Shown: in pieces, positions 46,701-58,700 of the stretch | Layout of the letters: every line of letters begins with the position of its first letter | How positions within the stretch are numbered: position 1 is the stretch's first letter | Assembly (NCBI RefSeq): GCF_035083965.1 | Contig: NC_089729.1 | Location: 13,937,464-14,001,463 of the forward strand | Direction: 5' to 3' | From: Branchiostoma lanceolatum | Lineage: Eukaryota; Chordata; Leptocardii; Amphioxiformes; Branchiostomatidae | DNA length: 64,000 nt | Notes under the pieces: generated by a model | What the model was told of the DNA's origin: nothing | Database searches by the model: none | What the model saw: the letters and a program-made list of their open reading frames with translations, nothing else | Position numbers and translations under genes: made by a program

Positions 46701-47981
46701 TCTCTAAAATGATTCATAGGGCTGACCAATTAGGTTGACTGTGCCCCTTTAAAATGATCATAATGGCCAATCAGACCTACTGTCTCTAAAATATCTATAA
46801 TTACTGACTGGGCAGTCAGGTCAACAATCTCAAAAACAATGCATGGTCTGACCAATCAAATCAAACTTTTCAAAATTCACCTGAATGGCCTACCAATCAT
46901 GTCAGCTCTTTGTAAGGTAATGTTTGGTGTGTCTCTCTTCACATTCTTCTATGTCTATTTCCTCATTGTATTTATTCTCCACGAAGTTTTGATTCAAATA
47001 TTTAACTTTATATTATGAATTATGATATCTTTTTGTTGAACAACAGAACCTTTAGAGATGGACATGAGTCTGGAGCACTACAACCCCAACAGACCTGTCT
47101 ATGACTTCCCTGAATCAAGGTATGAAAACTTGACTATGTTTAAACTATACAAAACTGTTAGCTTTGTTCTGTGTATGAAGGATCCTAGGCATTATACTCT
47201 GCATGTAAAAGAACCCAACACACTTGTCTATGTCAGTAGGGACGACTGGATATTCTTAGCTGAAATTTGTCCCTGCATTGCAATATTAGCCAACAGAAAA
47301 AGCATCATGCTTCAGATCAAGAGAGGACTACTTTACCTTACCTTTCATAACTTCAACCTTTCCCAAAAGACATTTGTGTCAAAACCATTCTTAAAAGGAT
47401 CGGACAACCTTTGAATGTAGCATATATATACATTTGTGTTTTCCTGTAGGTTCCGCTTATAGGACAAAGCATTACATTGTTGCCAATTGCAGTCAAACCT
47501 GTACAAGTCAGGATCTCTACGTAAATGCCACCTGCCCAATGTGACCACTTTTTGGTGGTCCTTTGTGGATAATTTTCCCCATTGACACAAGCATTAAGAA
47601 TCCCTGTCTACAGTGACCACCTGTCAACATGTAGATAGACCAGATTTTATCAGTCCCAAGTGATCTTGTTGGGCAGTTTTGACTGTATAAACTGAAATGC
47701 CTTCCGTACTGAATTGGTACAGCTCAGATGAAGAGACAGAAGAGGAAGAAGATGATAAAGAAGATGATAAAGAGGATGATAAAGAAGATGATAAAGATGA
47801 TGAGAAGCAAAGAGTCGAAGAAGACACACACCATGACAGTGAAGACGGAGGAAGTGAAAATAAGGACAGCAGCTCAACAAAGGACAAGGACAGTAAAGAG
47901 GATACAGAAAGTGAAGATGATAACGATGATGATGATGTTAGATGGAAAGGACAAAAGGGATGGGTTAAACATAGGAGGTGA
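43736..47981 (+). CDS. TSR3: 18S rRNA aminocarboxypropyltransferase TSR3, complete, 6 exons
   Basis: Exons: 43736-43892, 44618-44846, 45606-45799, 46232-46405, 47047-47119, 47723-47981. All are in phase, about 361 residues. A Lys/Arg-rich N-terminus ([16 protein letters not shown]) precedes the catalytic domain: [68 protein letters not shown] and [16 protein letters not shown]. The C-terminus is an acidic tail of Glu/Asp/Lys repeats. TSR3 uses S-adenosylmethionine to add the aminocarboxypropyl group to the hypermodified pseudouridine of 18S rRNA late in small-subunit maturation. The exon 2 acceptor is a weak AAAAG site 26 bp after a hAT MITE; the exon 4 donor (CAG/GTTGAC) is copied in a minisatellite. 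The last two exons are supported by phase and composition more than by conserved motifs. Confidence 0.93.
44379..44591. mobile_element. hAT MITE, 213 bp, in TSR3 intron 1
   Basis: Starts TAGGGGTGGGTACCGG and ends GTACCCACCCCTA. The 8-bp flanks are GTCCTCAC (44371-44378) and GTCCTCAT (44592-44599), one mismatch. The termini resemble those of the 920-bp element at 38756. The right end is 26 bp before TSR3 exon 2. Confidence 0.88.
45006..45077. repeat. Near-perfect hairpin in TSR3 intron 2
   Basis: The left arm 45006-45037 (GCAGTGCTAATCTGTACTTT...) pairs with 45041-45077 across a 3-nt loop. The only defect is a 5-nt bulge in the right arm. No coding content. Confidence 0.93.
45190..45310. repeat. 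Diverged SINE-tail-like repeat
   Basis: TATGTGGCC, AAGGGCC and GGAGATGGGCACC are shared with 53270-53330 (TATGTGGCCCAAGGGC, GGAGATGGGCACCGCC). Boundaries uncertain. Confidence 0.4.
46392..46905. repeat. Minisatellite derived from the TSR3 exon 4 / intron 4 junction
   Basis: The junction sequence CTGACCAATCAGGTTGACT is repeated about 13 times into the intron at roughly 35-45 bp spacing (for example near 46480, 46558, 46636, 46680 and 46806). Many copies keep CAGGT. Divergence increases toward the right. Confidence 0.85.
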
Positions 47982-49150
47982 TAACAAGTTAATGTTAACT
48001 GAAACATAAAGTGTATCATATAATCAGATATGCAAGAATATCGCACTTCAAATTGTTATTTTTGAACCTCAGAGAGAAATACAAACTTAGAGATGATATG
48101 AAAATTAAGTTATTCTCTTCCATAGTCTGAAACAAAATCAGCCCCTGCAGTTTAGGAAAAGCCGTTAGGGGGCCCAAACCTACAGCATTTATTCTGTTCC
48201 AAGAGTATAGTTAACCACTCAAAAATCACGACCATAGCATGTCCAGAACACAAGATATTAAAACTGGAAGTTCCGCTGCAGTACCTTAGAAAGCTGCTAG
48301 CAAGCATATTATATGATTATTGAACTTTTACCATTGTTTTCCCCACCCCTTCCCACATACCAAACATGATAAGGATCCATCCACGGCTTCTCGAGTTATG
48401 CTGTCCAAAAACACACAAATATTGAAATAGACAACTGGCACAGAAAACATAACTTTCGTTAAAGTTAAAATGAGACATTGTGATTAAAGCAACAGTAGTC
48501 CATAATTTTAATGGGAAATTAACTATAACATATACATGTAACTAATGTACATTCAATCTATATTTACGTGGCAATGTAATAAATGTTCTGTAAACTTTAT
48601 TCTTTTTCATTCTTGATAACTTTCATTTAGTGATCTACTAAAGCAAAAAGAAATATACAACTGCCTAATTGATTTATTCAGTATGTTATATGGTATGTTG
48701 TTATAGCACAGGAGTTTCGGCATATCAATATGAACTTTTCATTTATGGATATTTGTTATTGTATAGCAGAATGAACATCTTGCACTACCTCAAGATTTTC
48801 AGATAGTATGTTATAATTTCTTGAACCCCGGAGTTAAACCAGCCCTGGTACCTTTAGTAGCATAGTGAAAATGGCATCACTTTGTTTCTATGTTAAACAT
48901 TAAAGTTTTAAGGTCAAATTTTTTCTATGTTTAACATTACGCCTGACAATATTGTGGGATAAGGTTGCTACTTAAACTACAGGATTTGATATAAGCTGGC
49001 GTTATACATATATCTTGTAGTTTCTCTATTTCACTAAGATCGGCATGTGTTGTACTTTTTATATTCTGCAATGTTCAACACCCTCCTGTTTTTATCATAG
49101 ACGATAACTATAATTTACAGATAGAGCTCCTGAATAGTTCTCCAGTTTAT
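47982..49150. other. Shared 3' flank of TSR3 and the kelch gene
   Basis: Convergent genes. TSR3-sense AATAAA is at 48578-48583. Kelch-sense AATAAA is at 48596-48601 and at 49146-49151. No further exon or transposon seen. Confidence 0.5.
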
Positions 49151-49162
49151 TGTTGGTTGATT

Positions 49163-49391
49163 GTGTAAAATGCAGAAATGTTCGCGAGGATTTAATTTTG
49201 CGGTAGGGAGAAAATGGATTTAATTTTGCGGTAGGGAGAAAATGGAGTGTTCGCGGTGGTTTTGAGTTTGCGTTGGAAACATTAGCAGCGCTACAGTCAC
49301 ACAATGAAACGGTGGTTTTGTGTTTGCGCTTTTTGCGGTGAACTCTTTACCGCAAACTTAAAACCGCCGCGAACATTTCTGCATTTACAGT
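49163..49391. mobile_element. TGTAAATGCAGAAATG-type MITE abutting the kelch stop codon
   Basis: The right end (reverse complement) reads ACTGTAAATGCAGAAATG followed by TTCGCGGCGG. The left end reads TGTAAAATGCAGAAATGTTCGC, inverted to it. It carries an internal duplicated ATTTTGCGGTAGGGAGAAAA. Related copies lie at about 55049-55235 and 60744-60953. The element ends on the base before the stop codon complement. Confidence 0.75.
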
Positions 49392-51197
49392 TCAAGAAGG
49401 AAGGGTGACCGCACAGGCCGCGACACCTTGTAGCGGCTCAGGAAGGCTCTTGTAGTACCACCACGTGTTCTCGTCAGGACGATACACCTGCACCGTTTTC
49501 ATTGGCTCCTGACTCTGCCAACTGTAACCACCGACGAGAAAGATTCCGCAATCCGTCACGACTGCACCTGCCTCGCACTGCGTGTGGATCAGTGGTCGCT
49601 TCATGATGCTCCACTCGTTCCTCGCGGGATCGTAGGACTCGACGATGTGCGGGATGGTGTGGAAACCCAGCCTCATGTTCGGGTACTGTTCGTTCTCGTT
49701 CGTTTTCCCACCCATCACGAGGAGCCTGTCCTGCATGGCCGCCATCCCGTGCCATCCTCTCCGATAGTTCATGTTACGCGAGCGCTGCCATCTGTCCGTC
49801 AATTGGTCGTACACCCAGACGTCCTTCAGAAACCTCCCGTTTTGTGCCCCCCCGCTGACGTACAGTTTGTTATCGAGAACAGTGCTGGCGTGCGCGTAGA
49901 GGGGCTGTAGGAGGCTCGTCACAAACGACCATTTGTTTGCCTTGGGGTCGTACCTTTCTACCGAGTTAAGAATCTCGGCAGAGTTTCCGCCTCCGATAAC
50001 GTATATGCATCCATCTAGTACGCTTGTGGTGAAGCACGCTCTAGCTTGAAGTAACGGCGCGACTTCTATCCACGTGTTGGTACGAGGGTCGTATCGTACC
50101 ACCCTGTTTGTCGTTGACAATCCGGTGGGGTCCGTTCTTGTCTGCCCGCCTACGACGTAAACAAAGTTGTCAATCGCTGCAACGCCGTGATGGCTGACAG
50201 CGTACTGTTGGGGCAATCCCGGTCCAACATGCCAGGTGTCGCTCTTGCCTTCCGAAAGTCGGTACACAGCGTTTTGCGCCACACCTCCCCTTGCTCCACC
50301 AATGACAAGAATGTCCTGCATGGTCTGACTTGCGCGTACTTGAGTCTTATCAGTCTGTAGTAGCGGCTGCGTCAACGGAGAGTTTAGGTACGATATGGCG
50401 TCGGCAACCATTTGCCTACATCGCGCGTCCACCGTCATGAAATCAACAGTCTCCACGTGACAGGTCATGTCTGCTCGTGAGATCAGCACAAACCTGACGT
50501 TCTCCATCACCCGACTCGCCAAACTCTGACGTGAACCGTCGTGTTCAATCCAGCGTACGGCCAAATGAAAGAGCTGGAGTTCGGACAACTGTTCAATCTG
50601 GTTACTGCCTAGCAGTAGCTCTAACTGTTCTAGAGGTAAAATGCACAGACTATCCTGGAAACACGACACCCCATCTCCAGATTTGTTGATGGTCTCAAGC
50701 AGATAACTATGCACCGCAAGTCTCAGAGTCTGTAAGTCATACAGGGAAGCGATTTTTGCCAAATTTTCCCAGTTCTCTTCGTCAACCTTGACTTCTTTCA
50801 CCATGAACTCTTCGCAACACTTGACCAGTTTGGAGATCTGAAAATGGTGCGCCGTTACCAGTACTTCGTGTACGTTGTCAGATGTTAAGACAGTCTTGGT
50901 CGTGTATATGAACTGTAGTACGACCTTCAAACCCTCAGCTGTTACACCGTGTAGAACCACCTCTTCTTGAGTCTTCTCTTTCATGTCTGTGGAAAACATG
51001 ATCTTAAAGTATTCGCTGGCGGACGTGATGACGATTTTGTGCACGGGAAAGCGCTTGTCCTCCGCTACGAGCACGACATCGCAGAGGTATTCGTCGTCGC
51101 GACTCTTGTTCAGACCCTCCAAGATGGTGGACAGCTGGGTTTCGTCGCAGACTTCAGAACTGCAAGGTGTGGACGTATCCTCCTTTGATTGGGCCAT
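49392..51197 (-). CDS. Kelch-like (BTB-BACK-kelch) protein, single coding exon
   Basis: 601 residues from MAQSKEDTS. The frame opens upstream to 51266, but a strong acceptor (TTTTTACCGTTTCAG) at 51207 places the exon start at 51206, so a 5' UTR exon is expected upstream. Domains: BTB at about 30-135 (CDVVLVAEDKRFPVHKIV), BACK at about 145-245 (FMVKEVKVDEENWENLA), six kelch repeats from about 300 (VIGGARGG, VYVVGGQTR, IYVIGGGNS, LYVSGGAQN, LLVMGGKTN, IFLVGGYSW). Family members are substrate receptors for Cullin-3 ubiquitin ligases. I cannot assign one vertebrate KLHL orthologue. The stop codon directly abuts a MITE, so the 3' UTR is largely transposon-derived. Tail-to-tail with TSR3 and head-to-head with TPP1. 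Confidence 0.92.
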   Translation of the reverse strand: MAQSKEDTSTPCSSEVCDETQLSTILEGLNKSRDDEYLCDVVLVAEDKRFPVHKIVITSASEYFKIMFSTDMKEKTQEEVVLHGVTAEGLKVVLQFIYTTKTVLTSDNVHEVLVTAHHFQISKLVKCCEEFMVKEVKVDEENWENLAKIASLYDLQTLRLAVHSYLLETINKSGDGVSCFQDSLCILPLEQLELLLGSNQIEQLSELQLFHLAVRWIEHDGSRQSLASRVMENVRFVLISRADMTCHVETVDFMTVDARCRQMVADAISYLNSPLTQPLLQTDKTQVRASQTMQDILVIGGARGGVAQNAVYRLSEGKSDTWHVGPGLPQQYAVSHHGVAAIDNFVYVVGGQTRTDPTGLSTTNRVVRYDPRTNTWIEVAPLLQARACFTTSVLDGCIYVIGGGNSAEILNSVERYDPKANKWSFVTSLLQPLYAHASTVLDNKLYVSGGAQNGRFLKDVWVYDQLTDRWQRSRNMNYRRGWHGMAAMQDRLLVMGGKTNENEQYPNMRLGFHTIPHIVESYDPARNEWSIMKRPLIHTQCEAGAVVTDCGIFLVGGYSWQSQEPMKTVQVYRPDENTWWYYKSLPEPLQGVAACAVTLPS

Positions 51198-51206
51198 GGC
51201 TAGGCC

Positions 51207-52797
51207 CTGAAACGGTAAAAACAATTGTTGTAGCTTGTTACTTACGGACAGACTAATTTTAAACAAAACAACTTAGTGAAAATCTAAACTCTAACCCTAA
51301 CACACAAATCCATTGATCATGATATGTTTGGGCTAGAATTGGGCTAACAATTTAACGGCAACATCTACAAATATCTGTCATACTTGTTAATTTAACGTAA
51401 GCTTCTCTTTTTTAGAGACTTGTTGTTTAAATGATTTCTTTGCCTTCTGATGTTGTCAGTACAAAGTTACAGATTATCCTAAAAGTTTACATTAGTCTAA
51501 GGCAATCACGAAGTCTCACAAAGCAAAGAGGACCCAAAATTTAAGCGAGTGCGGACATGTATAACGTTTACGTTAACGTTACATGAACAAACCTTAACAT
51601 AACAACGTTACGATGAAATCAAAATAACACTGCATGCAACCGTTAATAACCGTCACCTTTCAAAATGCCGTAGAGATAGATCTTTCACCCGTGCAGTCTC
51701 CTCTAGTCTTGTTCCAAAACAAAGTATTCAAACCAGATCACGTTTAATGTTATGAAACTGTTAGGCGGAACTATCTCCTCAGTTTCGCGGGGGAAAAAAG
51801 ACTTCATCATCAACATCCGGTTCAGAGGTCGTAACCTTTGACATTTACGCGCCAAGGGGAATCAGCTGATCGGCGGTTCTTGTTTTTGTCCCGGGTTTTT
51901 TTGTTGAGTCAGGATCATGTGATGGGACTGTTAGCTAAGTAATACGGAGCTGTTTCCCAAAATCCAGGTTAGTAAATATAGTTTAACTCTGTTTGTATGT
52001 GCTGTGAATGTTTTTGAAGGGGTTTGCACAGCGCTGAGTTGTTTTAGGAGGCTGGAAAACATTTTGTGGCGCAGCTTGAAAAATATGTATTTTTTGTGTT
52101 ATGCAAAGCGCTGTAAAAATGGCATGGCGTTCTTTGTTCTTCTATTTCTATGGGATATATGCCATTACTTCTTTGGTACAAAAGATAAAGAATATGACAT
52201 TTTCAATACAATTTTGTATGTGGTAACTTATTTTACTTATTTTATATTTGTTTTGTTTAGTTCTTATGATGTTATAACGTTACCATGTACCACAGCTCGA
52301 AAATTCAGCCATTTTTGTTCATCTTGAAACTATATTACAAAGTCAAAGATGCCACGGAACCGGGTGATAGTAATTTTCTTTTCCAATGTGAATATGTATT
52401 TAGGATAATTCTGACTGTTCTTGCAAGTCACTTAAGCCTGACAAAACATGATACATAGAGAGCCTACGTAGAGGGTTCCACGTCCGGATTTTAAGCTTTT
52501 TTTTTACTGAAAGTTAGACATCTGTAACTTTTTTGCGCTATACTAGGAAGTACCGCAGGAAAAAAGAGCTGTATCCCCTATTTTTTTCCTTGCTGCCAGC
52601 CTTCTTTGTTTTATATATTGTGTGTCTCAGCTTGTTTTAATAGTAAATTACATATAACTAAATCATTTGCTTAACAATGGCTGTTGCAATACTAAATGCA
52701 CTATTCCATTCTATCTGCCCAAGTTGTCTATTAAACAGACAGGCTCGGAATTCTTCACCACTGGATCCTGAGACCGCTGCACACGGGACCGAGAGCC
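51207..52797. promoter_or_regulatory. Divergent intergenic region between the kelch gene and TPP1
   Basis: Probably contains the kelch 5' UTR exon and both promoters. The palindrome ATCATGTGAT (51914-51923; M-box core TCATGTGA) and CAGCTGATCGGCGG lie near 51860-51925. A possible TPP1 untranslated exon ends at AATCCAG/GTTAGT near 51968. The rest is AT-rich. Confidence 0.45.
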
Positions 52798-55700
52798 ATG
52801 CTCGCAGCCGTGGGAGTGTGTGTCGTGTTCGCGGGATTCTCCGCAGTCCTCTCGCAGCCTTTCAGCGGCGTGCACTTGGAGCCTGATCAGAGCACAAGGT
52901 TCGACATTGATTAATTCACCTGTATGTTGTAAAGTTGGCTGCCATTGGTTCAAGGATAGAGATGGAGTGGTCACTGACCTAATTAGTATATTGTCAATCA
53001 TTTTGGTCTTTGCCAGATTTTTTCTTAATCTTAATTTGTCCTTTTGATATTAGTTGGAATATACTAAATGTAAAATATTGAGAGAGTGTTTGCCTTGCAT
53101 TTGGTAGGTTGTGAGTTCAATCCCCAGCCATGGCAAGTCAAACCAAAGACTTTAGAAATGGCACATATATACTGCTTTCTCTGCTTAGTATTCAGCATTT
53201 GGCCATGGGAAAGAGTATAATGGTAGTTGAATACAGTAGACTACCACTACCAGTGGATTGGCCTTATGCTTTTGTGATTGCACAAAGTTATGTGGCCCAA
53301 GGGCTTAGAAATGGAGATGGGCACCGCCAGAGCCATATAGGTTGCAAGTGGACTTAAATTTCTGTTCATGTAAAATGTGCTGTATTGGACGGATACAAAA
53401 TGAATGTCATTATCATTATCAACAGTCTTCTGCAAGCAGTTTTGCAAAATTATCTATCATGGTAAGATAGCTTTTGAAAAAGAACTTTTTATTTTCCTAA
53501 ATTCGGCCATTTTTTTCTTTTCAGAGTTCCGAATGGCTGGAGGCGGCTTGAGCGAGTTGGAGAAAGTGAAAGTGTGGTGTTGACCTTTGCCCTGAAGCAG
53601 CAGAATGTGGAAAAATTAGAGGAACTGTTCTGGAAAGTGTCCGACCCAGATGATGAGAAATATGGTCGGTTAAAAATAATTTCACAACACTAAAAAAGTA
53701 TAATTTATCTGTAGTATCTATGATATGAGTGAACATTATTTCCTTCACTGATGAAAAGTGTCAGGTGGACACTTGAAATGTCTGAAAATAAAATGCGGTG
53801 ATCCAGTGGTATAAATTCAATTACAATTTTATTCTTAATTTTTGTAATTATACCTCTAGTATCTCCCCACTGAAGTGTAACTCAGAGACACTCACAGACA
53901 TGTGCATGCTTCTACGACTGCAATCTTTAATCTACTCTCTGCTCATGTAACACTGTACAAGGATACATTGTATGTCCTTCAGCAGCACACTTGCTGTGTA
54001 CATGTCTGCATACGTTAGACATCTAGTCTCATGGTGTTGGTATGCTAAAGGTCACTACAGCATCTACAGTGTGTATTACAAGTACATTCTCTTCAAGCTA
54101 TCAATATATATTACTTGCCCTTTCCACCAAAAGAAAATGAACCACTTTAATGTGGAAGAAATTCCACATTGGAGTCCTTTCTTTGGATTCTGAAACGTAG
54201 CTTTAATCTTTGTTGCCTTTCCTAATGCAATGTATTAGGCATGTATACATGTATTGTAAAACTGCACAAAGTTATATCATATAAGTGAAATATTGCAATA
54301 TCTTTCTGAAACTGCAAAACAACATGAATTTTCCATCATTCATTCCTTATGATGTTACAACAATGTGACTTGTAGTTCTTTTCACATTGCCAGTCTGCCC
54401 AACCTCTGGTGGGCTACTGTACTTGGTCACAATACTAGTAAGTTCCATACTGCTTGTGTTGTTCACAGCAAAATGGAAGACCTCGATCTCAGAGCTCTTT
54501 CTGCATGGAGGGTCTGCATGCTCTTTTCCGTAAGGCGTAGGCAGCCTATTTTTATTTCCCATAATTAGCAGGGAAAGCCGTCCAAGTCACGTAATTTGTA
54601 CCGACTACGTAGGCGACCAAATTTTGTGTAACCGCCTTCCTAGATTTTACCGTAAAACGTCAGGGGTTCTTCTCAATTCAGCGTAAAGTGTTGTCAGGAC
54701 CCCCCATGCTGACCCTCTCTCTGTCCTGACCAGGTGCGTACCTGAGTCTAGAAGACGTGACGTCCCTGGTCGAGCCTTCCAAGGAGACCGTGGAGACGGT
54801 GGGAAGATGGCTGAGGGGGTCAGGGGTCACGGACTGTACCACCGTCCTTACCAGAGACTTTGTGGAGTGTTCCATGCCCGCAAGGTAAACAACTTATAAG
54901 CCAGATCATGGTTTCAACTGCACATGCAGGAGGTCAGAGGTGAAGGCTCCTAACTAGTAAACAGTTCTTGTCTAGACCATGCTTGATACATGTCCAGACG
55001 GGTTTTGTTTTGAGATCTTTAACTTCGGTATACTCAAGGAGGTTGGTATACTGTAAACGCAGAAATGTTTGCGGTGGTTTTATGTTCGCAGCTTTTGCGG
55101 CGACCGTTTCACCACTGCAAGCATTTTTGTCCAATACCGTAGCAGTATGTGACTATATAGCACTGCCGTGAACACTCCATTTTTCCCTTAGCGGGAAATA
55201 AGAAACAGGCGAACTAATAAATGAATTTACAGTATTACCCGCAATCACATTGCACTTTGAATGTGTCTTCTGTACAATAGCAAAGACTAGTTGAAATGGG
55301 AAGTGATTAAATTTCTAATCTTCTATGAAAGGTCCTAAAAGATTTGCAAAATGATCTCTGTTTTCTGGTTGTGGTAATAGAAATTGTTCAGTTTTCTCTG
55401 ATGACCTCCCTTCCTTTTACTCCCTTCATTTTAAGTATGTGATTATGGCATGACTCACTTCTAAAAATGCGAGCTATCATTATAATACATGTGAAGCTGT
55501 ACAATGTATTGCATTACTAGCTACTTGAAAAAGCATCATGCTTTACAGTTGAGAACAACAAAAGTAGAAGCCAGCACTGTCTTACATGGCTATTTTTATG
55601 GTACCCTGTTATAGGGTTTGGTTTTGAACATATATCTTGATCAAAATTGTCTTTAGGAAAGCAGAGAGGCTGCTGGGAGGAGTGAAGTTCCACAGGTACA

Positions 55701-58700
55701 CAGATGGGAAACAAACAGTCATCAGGTCTGAGGTAAAGTACCTCGTACCCAGACATCTCAAGGACCATCTGGACTTTGGTAAGAAACCAACTTGTATATA
55801 GGGGCAGATATGTCAATCTGTGTGTATGTGTGCATATGATATGAACTGAACTTTTTGATATATTTAACGTACTGTAGTATACTTTACAAAAATTAGTTAA
55901 GGCTCCTTTTAACATGGTATACAATAGCATTGGTAAGAAATTATGTTTCAAAAGAAACATGGAAAATACACAAATGAATTGAAGAAAAACAGTTGATTTG
56001 AGATCAAAAGAAATTATTCAGAATGATATATTTCACACAATCATCTACCCAGCAGATATGATTATAGACAATAGAGTTTTTGAACAATTAATGAATGCAT
56101 TTAGAATGTCCTAAAACATTCAGACTATGTGGTTGATTTACATAATGAAAAACAAAACTTGTAGATTTACCCAATCAGTAAACAGCTTACAAAAACTTCT
56201 ACTTCTAAAAAGATTTTTTTCACCCCCACACCACTGTCCAGTTGGTGGAGTCGACAGGTTCCCTTCAGGATTAAAACTACAGAAGAAAGAGAAGAGTTAT
56301 GAACCAAACTTCCACCTGGGGGTTTATCCAAGCATCATCCGGACAAGGTACAACTTATCAGAAACCGACATTGGCTCTGATCCCAAGAATGCCCAAGCTG
56401 TAGCTCAGGTGAGTACTTGAGCAAGGTGCCTATAGCTGCAGTTTGCATCCATTCTGCAAGGTGGCGTGCATGCCATATGGAATCATTTTGTCTGAGAAAG
56501 TTTCAGTCCTTGTGAGATCTAAATGTTTCTTCTATCGTGCTTGTACATGACATTATGCATTTTAACTGCAAACTTGATTTTTGCAGGGCCTTAATTCCCT
56601 GTTCGAACTCACTGGGGAAATGAGGCTTTTGCTGTGTTTTATTTTTGCATTTTAAACAAATCTGTGGTAATGTTAAAACAAATTCTAAACACATATTATT
56701 AAATGTATTTGCAGTATCGTGATTTTGAGGGAATGGGTCAAGGCAAAAGTGAAACCACTGGAAACCTTTCAAGATTAACTCTACATATTTTTCTACTATT
56801 TTTGGCTCAGCTCTTTGTTTTTTTTAGAAATGCTTTTGATGCCATGTATATATAATGCAATGAATGCTTCAATTGACATTATGAGAAGATGTAACAAATT
56901 ATAATGAATATCTTCACAGTTCCTTGAGCAGTTCTATCATGCCACTGATCTGGAAGAGTTCATGCGTCTGTGGGGGGGAGGCTTCACCCACCTGACAAAG
57001 ACGGCCAAAGTGGTAGGGCCCGACAGCGGGAGTGCAGGGTTGGAGGCCAGCCTGGATGTACAGTACATCATGAGCAGTGGTGCCAACATATCAACATGGT
57101 TCTGGAGTACTGCAGGTCAGTATGGTTGGGGAGGGAGCAAGCGAGCGAGCGAGCGAGTGAGTGAGCAGGGTGCGAAATACCTGGTTGCGCACTTGCGCAG
57201 CGCAACAATATTTTGGTTGGCGCAACTTATCTCTTAACCCAGGTTGCGCGGTGCGCTACCTGAATTTTGGGCCGGAGAAATCGATTTTGCGGCAATTACT
57301 TGACGAAGTAGAAAATAATTGGACCAAGGAAGCTCACACACCCGTGTGGTGTGCACACACACTCGCTCTCAGTCTCGTAAATTTTCAAACCAAAAATATA
57401 AATCGACCCCCAACTAAACAAGTTAATAAAGTTACCGATACTTTTTCACTCGTTTGCATCCATAGTCAACCTGTTTTATTGTGCCTGAAACGCAAAATTC
57501 GTCGGAAAGAGAGCGCGGCTCAGCGCTCGGCTCTCTGCCGCCATGTTGAATTCATCGACTCTCGCTGGATATCGCGTGATTGCGCGAGAGTAATGACGTG
57601 CAATCTGCAGTACCAGCAACATCTGGTAGAGGGCAGTGTTTGAGTTGCTGTGTATTTCTATGGGCGAAATGTTGCTAGTGTGCCTTTTGGGGGCAAAATT
57701 AAAAATTGCAGAAGTGGAGATGGAGCCACTTTACTAATAATAAGCTGGGATTTAAAAAATCTTTACTTGGCAAAAATGATGATAGAATAAACAAAGTTGT
57801 TAAAATGTTGTGACAGTGAGATAAAAACTGGACAATGACATAGACTATAATTGTATTTATCTTATGATTATCATACATGTATATCATTAATAACCCACCT
57901 GTGAATTTTTCAATAAAAAATATAGGTTATTTTATTCCGGGGGTACTTTTATTAGATTTTGAAAATATGCCCAGTAGCAACTTTTATGTGAGGGATGAGA
58001 ATAATGTACAGGTACAAGTCCTATTGCAGTGTAGTGTAACTCTTCCTAGAGCAGAAAAAGCAAAAAGTCTATGGGGGTTGAAAAAAGGATTTATTTGTAC
58101 TCAAAAAATAGCCGTGTTACACATGAATTGTATAAGTTTGTTTGTTGTGGGTTGTGGTGTTTTATGAATTTTATTTTGAAACAAAGGCACATTTTAGCAC
58201 CAGTTATATTGTTAAAGGCTATTTAATACTATGTAGTACTACTTACAAAATATAATTTCAAGAAATCAGTGAATTTTAGGTGGGGTAACCTGAAATTCTG
58301 ACGGGCAACCTAGCTTTCTACCCAGGTTGCACACCGTGCAACCTGGCTCAAAAAAGTATTTCGCACCCTGGTGAGTGAGTGAGTGAGTCAGTGAGTCAGT
58401 GAAGAAAAGAAGGACAGAAGGAAGGAAGGAATTAGCAGAGAAGGTTATCTACAGTACTGATAGTGATTAATAGGGGGCGCTTTTGATCCATGCAACATGA
58501 CCATAAACATCTTAAGATTTAACGTTGGGTAACATAAATTCGGGATTTTTCCGATAATGGTTGACTGAAATCAATCTAGCAGAACAATAAACCATCCTTT
58601 TTTTCTATTATTCTGTCAGTATCATGTACTATCTTTGCACTAATCATATATATGGTAGATTTTGTCTCTGGTCGTGCTGATACCATAATATTTCAACTTG

